The notes beneath the pieces are model-generated. The model had not been told where the DNA came from and made no database searches. It saw only the letters and a program-made list of their open reading frames with translations. The translations under genes and the position numbers were made by a program. From SHZI01 sp963802215 (GTDB lineage Bacteria > Pseudomonadota > Gammaproteobacteria > Steroidobacterales > GCA-2729495), in NCBI GenBank assembly GCA_963802215.1, contig CAWDHQ010000001.1, positions 992,001 to 1,056,000 on the forward strand: DNA of 64,000 nucleotides, given 5' to 3'. Each line of letters begins with the position of its first letter. The stretch's first letter is position 1. This document shows positions 61,252 through 64,000 of this stretch, piece after piece.

Positions 61252-62580
61252 TCAGATGCCGTAGGCCCGGCGCAGGAGCTCGATGGGGTGCGGATGGTCG
61301 CCGCGATTGGCGAGCCCGGCCACCTGGGCGCCGGCCATCGGGCAATCACTGCAGAAATGGTCGGCACCGCTCCCCCCGACCTGCTCGGCGACGGGCGTGG
61401 CGATCTTGACGGAAGCCGCGCGGAACTCGGTCTTGACGCCGTAGGTGCCGTCGTGGCCCGAACAGCGCTCGATGGCCTCGACGGTCGTGCCCGGCACGAG
61501 CTGGAGGACGTCCCGGGTCTTTAGCCCGATGTTCTGCACCCGCAGGTGGCAGGGCACGTGGTAGGAGACCTTGCCCAGGGTTGCCTTGAAGTCGGTCCGC
61601 AGCTTGCCGCCCCTGTGACGCAGGTGGAGGTAGTTGAAGGGATCGAAGAAGGCGCGGGCCACTGCCTGCACCTGCGGGTCAGCGGGGAACATCAGGGGGA
61701 GTTCCTGCTTGAACATCAGCACGCAGGAGGGCACCGGCGCGACGATGTCCCAGCCCTCCGCGACCCATTTCGCCAGCTCGGGAACGTTGGCCTCCTTGGC
61801 CCTGGCCACCGAGTCCAGGTCACCCAGTTCCAGCTTCGGCATGCCGCAGCACTGCTCGGCGCCGGCGAGCTGCACGGTGATGCCGTTGTGGCGGAACACG
61901 GCCGCCAGGTCTTCCACCATCGCGGGCAGGTTCCGGTTGCCGTAGCAGGTGGTGTAGAGAATGACCTTGCCGGTGGTGCCGTTGACGGGCTCCGCGGGCG
62001 CCGCCGGCGCGTTCTGGCGAGCCAGGCGCTTGCGCGCCGTGTCGCTTTCGTAGCGGGGAATCGGCGCGTCCCGGGCCACGCCCAGGGCCTTCTCGAGCAG
62101 CAACCGCCCGACCTGGTTGCCATTGACCGCGTTCACCACCTCGGCAATCACGGGGATGCCGGCAATGCTGCCGACCTGGTCCGTGGCCGACAGTATCCGG
62201 CTGCGGAGAGTTGCGCCCTCCTCCCGGAAGCGGACGGCCTTGGCCCGCAGCATCAGGTGGGGGAAGTCCACGTTGAACGGATGGGGAGGCACGTAGGGGC
62301 ACTTCGACATGTAGCACATGTCGCACAGGTAGCAGTGATCGACCACGTCGGCAAACACTGCCTTGGGGACGCCGTCCACCTCGCCCGTGTCAGAGGCATC
62401 CACGGCGTCGAACAGTGTCGGGAATGAATTGCAGAGGTTGAAGCAGCGCCGGCAGCCGTGGCAGATATCGAAGACCCGCTCGAGCTCCTTCTCGAGGGAC
62501 TCCCTGCTCCAGAAGTCCGGGGCCTGCCAGTCGAGAGGGTGCCGGGTGGGCGCGTCAAGGCTGCCTTCGCGCGTGGCCAT
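61252..62580 (-). CDS. GlpC/heterodisulfide reductase-like Fe-S and CCG-domain protein
   Basis: The 442-residue protein has two 4Fe-4S motifs near the N-terminus (CHGCRRCFNLC and CYLCDMCYMSKCPY) and two CCG domains (TTCYGN...EQCCGMPKLEL and VPCHLR...RCSGHDG, followed by CSDCPMAG). These form the electron-transfer part of GlpC, HdrD and LutA type proteins. With the rubrerythrin gene upstream and DUF3501 downstream it probably passes electrons within a peroxide-related pathway rather than serving glycerol-3-phosphate oxidation, as no glpA or glpB is present. Confidence 0.9.
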   Translation of the reverse strand: MATREGSLDAPTRHPLDWQAPDFWSRESLEKELERVFDICHGCRRCFNLCNSFPTLFDAVDASDTGEVDGVPKAVFADVVDHCYLCDMCYMSKCPYVPPHPFNVDFPHLMLRAKAVRFREEGATLRSRILSATDQVGSIAGIPVIAEVVNAVNGNQVGRLLLEKALGVARDAPIPRYESDTARKRLARQNAPAAPAEPVNGTTGKVILYTTCYGNRNLPAMVEDLAAVFRHNGITVQLAGAEQCCGMPKLELGDLDSVARAKEANVPELAKWVAEGWDIVAPVPSCVLMFKQELPLMFPADPQVQAVARAFFDPFNYLHLRHRGGKLRTDFKATLGKVSYHVPCHLRVQNIGLKTRDVLQLVPGTTVEAIERCSGHDGTYGVKTEFRAASVKIATPVAEQVGGSGADHFCSDCPMAGAQVAGLANRGDHPHPIELLRRAYGI

Positions 62581-62615
62581 GTCGGTAATCCCTGGAGCAG
62601 ACGAAACCGGAGGAC

Positions 62616-62648
62616 CCGGCCGGCGGTCGGAGTGCGACCGCCGGCCGG
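62616..62648 (-). other. 14-bp perfect hairpin between the rubrerythrin and Fe-S genes
   Basis: The arms 62616-62629 (CCGGCCGGCGGTCG) and 62635-62648 are exact reverse complements with a five-base loop. It begins 15 bases past the rubrerythrin stop. No T-run follows on the minus strand, so it probably stabilises the upstream message or causes partial termination, letting rubrerythrin be made in excess. Confidence 0.6.
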
Positions 62649-62662
62649 TGATGAACGACGAC

Positions 62663-63082
62663 TTACTTCCCGAGGGTGTCCAGGGCCTTCTGGAAGCGGT
62701 TCGCGTGGGAACGCTCCGCCTTGGCGAGCGTCTCGAACCAGTCCGCCACCTCGCGGAAGCCCTCGTCGCGCGCCGTCTTGGCCATGCCCGGGTACATGTC
62801 GGTGTACTCGTGGGTTTCGCCGGCGATGGCGGCCTTCAGGTTGTCCGACGTGGGTCCGATCGGCAGGCCCGTGGCGGGATCACCCACGTCCTTCAGGTAG
62901 TCCAGATGGCCGTGGGCATGGCCGGTCTCGCCCTCGGCGGTCGAGCGGAATACCGCTGCGACGTCATTGAACCCTTCCACGTCCGCCTTCGCCGCGAAAT
63001 ACAGGTAGCGGCGATTCGCCTGGGACTCGCCCGCGAACGCGGCCTTGAGGTTGCCTTCGGTCTTGCTGCCCTTGAGAGCCAC
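62663..63082 (-). CDS. Rubrerythrin-type ferritin-like di-iron protein (no rubredoxin domain)
   Basis: From a GTG start at 63082, with AAGGAG eight bases before it, the protein has 139 residues. Four helices carry the di-iron ligands: GESQANRRY near 18-26, EGETGHAHGH near 52-61, GETHEY near 88-93 and KAERSHANRF near 122-131. The C-terminal rubredoxin (CxxC pairs) of classical rubrerythrins is absent, as in sulerythrin-like forms. It likely reduces hydrogen peroxide, taking electrons from a partner, perhaps the Fe-S protein downstream. Expression is probably tightly controlled by the operator at 63116-63136. Confidence 0.92.
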   Translation of the reverse strand: MALKGSKTEGNLKAAFAGESQANRRYLYFAAKADVEGFNDVAAVFRSTAEGETGHAHGHLDYLKDVGDPATGLPIGPTSDNLKAAIAGETHEYTDMYPGMAKTARDEGFREVADWFETLAKAERSHANRFQKALDTLGK

Positions 63083-63115
63083 TTTGAATTCTCCTTAGCG
63101 GTGTTTGGAAGCGGG

Positions 63116-63136
63116 TATTTAGACTTGGTCTAAATA
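63116..63136. promoter_or_regulatory. Perfect 9-bp inverted repeat, operator of the rubrerythrin operon
   Basis: TATTTAGAC (63116-63124) and GTCTAAATA (63128-63136) are exact reverse complements around TTG. The element overlaps the -10 box and likely start point of the rubrerythrin promoter, the place for a repressor. It is AT-rich in a GC-rich genome. The cognate regulator is not in the window; an Rrf2, Fur/PerR or other dimeric redox sensor is possible. Confidence 0.75.
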
Positions 63137-63162
63137 TAGGAAGCGTGCGCCAATCCTGTCAA
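63133..63162 (-). promoter_or_regulatory. Strong sigma-70 promoter of the rubrerythrin operon
   Basis: On the minus strand TTGACA (63162-63157), 18 bases, TATATT (63138-63133), about 50 bases before the rubrerythrin start. The -35 lies in the near-palindrome GTCAACCGGTTTGAC, which also offers a TTGACC in the opposite direction (63168-63173) toward xseB. Confidence 0.75.
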
Positions 63163-63229
63163 CCGGTTTGACCGCCCTGCTGCCCTGTGCAAACCTCGCG
63201 AGCTTCCTCGCTGGCACCCGGACATCTGC

Positions 63230-63523
63230 ATGAACAAACCGCGTCAGAAATCACGGCCGGAGCCAACGGCCCAGCCTGTCGACCTGGAAAAGAGCCTTGC
63301 CGAGCTTGAATCAATCGTCGAGCAGCTGGAGTCAGGGGAACTCCCACTGGACAAGTCGCTGAAGGAATTCGAGCGCGGCGTGCGCCTGAGCCGGGAGTGC
63401 CAGGGCGCGCTCAAGGATGCGCAGCAGCGGGTGAAGGTACTCATGGGCGGCGAGCTCACGGACTTTGCGTCCGATGAGCCTCCGATGGATGATGAGGATG
63501 AGGTCCAGGACGACGCCGACTGA
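63230..63523 (+). CDS. xseB: Exodeoxyribonuclease VII small subunit
   Basis: The 97-residue protein holds the family core SLAELESIVEQLESGELPLDKSLKEFERGVRLSRECQ at about residues 21-60, then an acidic tail ending DDEDEVQDDAD. With XseA it degrades single-stranded DNA to oligonucleotides. The usual downstream partner ispA is missing; the next gene is on the other strand and its frame runs antisense through most of xseB. Confidence 0.95.
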   Translation: MNKPRQKSRPEPTAQPVDLEKSLAELESIVEQLESGELPLDKSLKEFERGVRLSRECQGALKDAQQRVKVLMGGELTDFASDEPPMDDEDEVQDDAD

Positions 63524-64000
63524 CGGACGGACGGCAGGACCATCATGGATCTCCAGACCCGGCCGTTCATGGGCACCGTCCGCATTGGCCACTGCGCCAC
63601 CCACGCCTCCTCCCGGGCCGAATGTGCCTGCACCAGCACCCGATTCTCCGTGACGCCGAGGAAAATCTCGCGGAAGGCCACGTAGGTCAGGGCACCCAGG
63701 TAGCAGTAGAGCAGCGGCACGGCGGGCGGCAGCAGCAGTACCGCCATGACGGGCAGCAGGATGAACAGCAGGCCAACACCGAGCATCGGGCCCAGGTTCT
63801 TCATCTGGGCGGCGGCCCCCGCGCGATAGGACGCACGGAACGGCAGCCCCAGGAGAGTCGTGCAGGGAAACTGCAGGAAGGAGGTCAGGCCGGGAATATT
63901 GAGCCCGAAGAACAGCAAGCCCAGGGCATAGGCCGAGTAGACGAAAACCTGCCGGAGGGCCACAAGCCAGTTGTCCGACAACGCCGTAACGATGTTCCTC
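63244..64000 (-). CDS. Uncharacterised membrane protein, N-terminus outside the window
   Basis: The frame is open from the right edge down to a stop at 63244. A TTG at 63981 could start it, but codons before it are also open, so the gene is treated as cut. The part from about 63590 to 64000 encodes a plausible membrane protein with two or three hydrophobic segments (VFVYSAYALGLLFFGLNIPGL and LLFILLPVMAVLLLPPAVPLLYCYLGALTYVAF). The last 93 codons run antisense to xseB and encode a Ser-rich low-complexity tail without family character, which may be an artefact of a lost stop. The family was not recognised. Confidence 0.5.
   Translation of the reverse strand, partial: RNIVTALSDNWLVALRQVFVYSAYALGLLFFGLNIPGLTSFLQFPCTTLLGLPFRASYRAGAAAQMKNLGPMLGVGLLFILLPVMAVLLLPPAVPLLYCYLGALTYVAFREIFLGVTENRVLVQAHSAREEAWVAQWPMRTVPMNGRVWRSMMVLPSVRQSASSWTSSSSSIGGSSDAKSVSSPPMSTFTRCCASLSAPWHSRLRRTPRSNSFSDLSSGSSPDSSCSTIDSSSARLFSRSTGWAVGSGRDF

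Overview
The window comes from the chromosome of a high-GC gammaproteobacterium. The evidence is gene order. fabI-ppiD-hupB-lon-clpX-clpP-tig-tRNAs-folD, fimV-truA-accD-folC-dedD-cvpA-purF, dnaQ-rnhA-yafS, prmB-aroC and parE-parC are all arranged as in Pseudomonas and Xanthomonas relatives. The presence of EpmA, EpmB, FimV and a FimX-like protein agrees. Genus and order cannot be fixed by reading alone. There is no rRNA, CRISPR array, insertion sequence, integrase or prophage, and every gap between genes is shorter than 300 bases.

Region 1 (about 1-15.9 kb, all minus strand) is an exopolysaccharide/O-antigen type locus. It holds a truncated GT4 glycosyltransferase, a polymerase/ligase-like membrane protein, a TTG-start GT2 glycosyltransferase, a Wzx flippase, a GNAT-methyltransferase fusion, two tandem five-bladed beta-propeller glycosidase-like proteins, a WbqC-like protein, a DegT aminotransferase, RmlA, RmlB, a MarR-type EPS regulator, a Wzz-like co-polymerase and a large SLBB export protein. 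RmlA, RmlB, the VioA-like aminotransferase and the GNAT domain together suggest synthesis of a dTDP-4-acylamino-4,6-dideoxyhexose. RmlC and RmlD are not seen. By eye this region is less GC-rich than the rest.

Region 2 (15.9-19.8 kb) carries pgi, a UDP-glucuronate 4-epimerase-like gene and a TviB/WbpO-like UDP-sugar dehydrogenase, which supply sugar precursors. Region 3 (19.9-24.2 kb) holds nhaB, dnaQ, rnhA, a yafS-like methyltransferase and divergent fabI.

Region 4 (24.2-36.2 kb) is the protein-folding and proteolysis block: ppiD, tRNA-Asp, tRNA-Val, hupB, lon, clpX, clpP, tig, then tRNA-Leu, Lys, His, Arg and Pro, followed by divergent folD, a periplasmic cyclophilin and lpxH. Region 5 (36.2-48.5 kb) runs from a Ser/Thr kinase with a degenerate receiver domain through purF, cvpA, dedD, folC, accD, truA and fimV to aroC and prmB.

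Region 6 (48.6-56.3 kb) has psd-epmA facing efp, with epmB divergent from efp; this is the EF-P lysylation set without EpmC. It is followed by a degenerate FimX-like c-di-GMP protein and a second FimV-like LysM protein. Region 7 (56.3-64 kb) has parE-parC and a rubrerythrin / GlpC-like Fe-S protein / DUF3501 operon. That operon has a strong promoter overlapped by a perfect 9-bp inverted repeat. xseB follows, then a truncated membrane protein gene whose frame runs antisense into xseB.

No wholly new multi-gene system is obvious. The best leads are the operator in front of the rubrerythrin operon, the kinase with a phospho-Asp-less receiver and no normal start codon, the tandem propeller/WbqC/GNAT-methyltransferase block, and the degenerate FimX plus second FimV pair.
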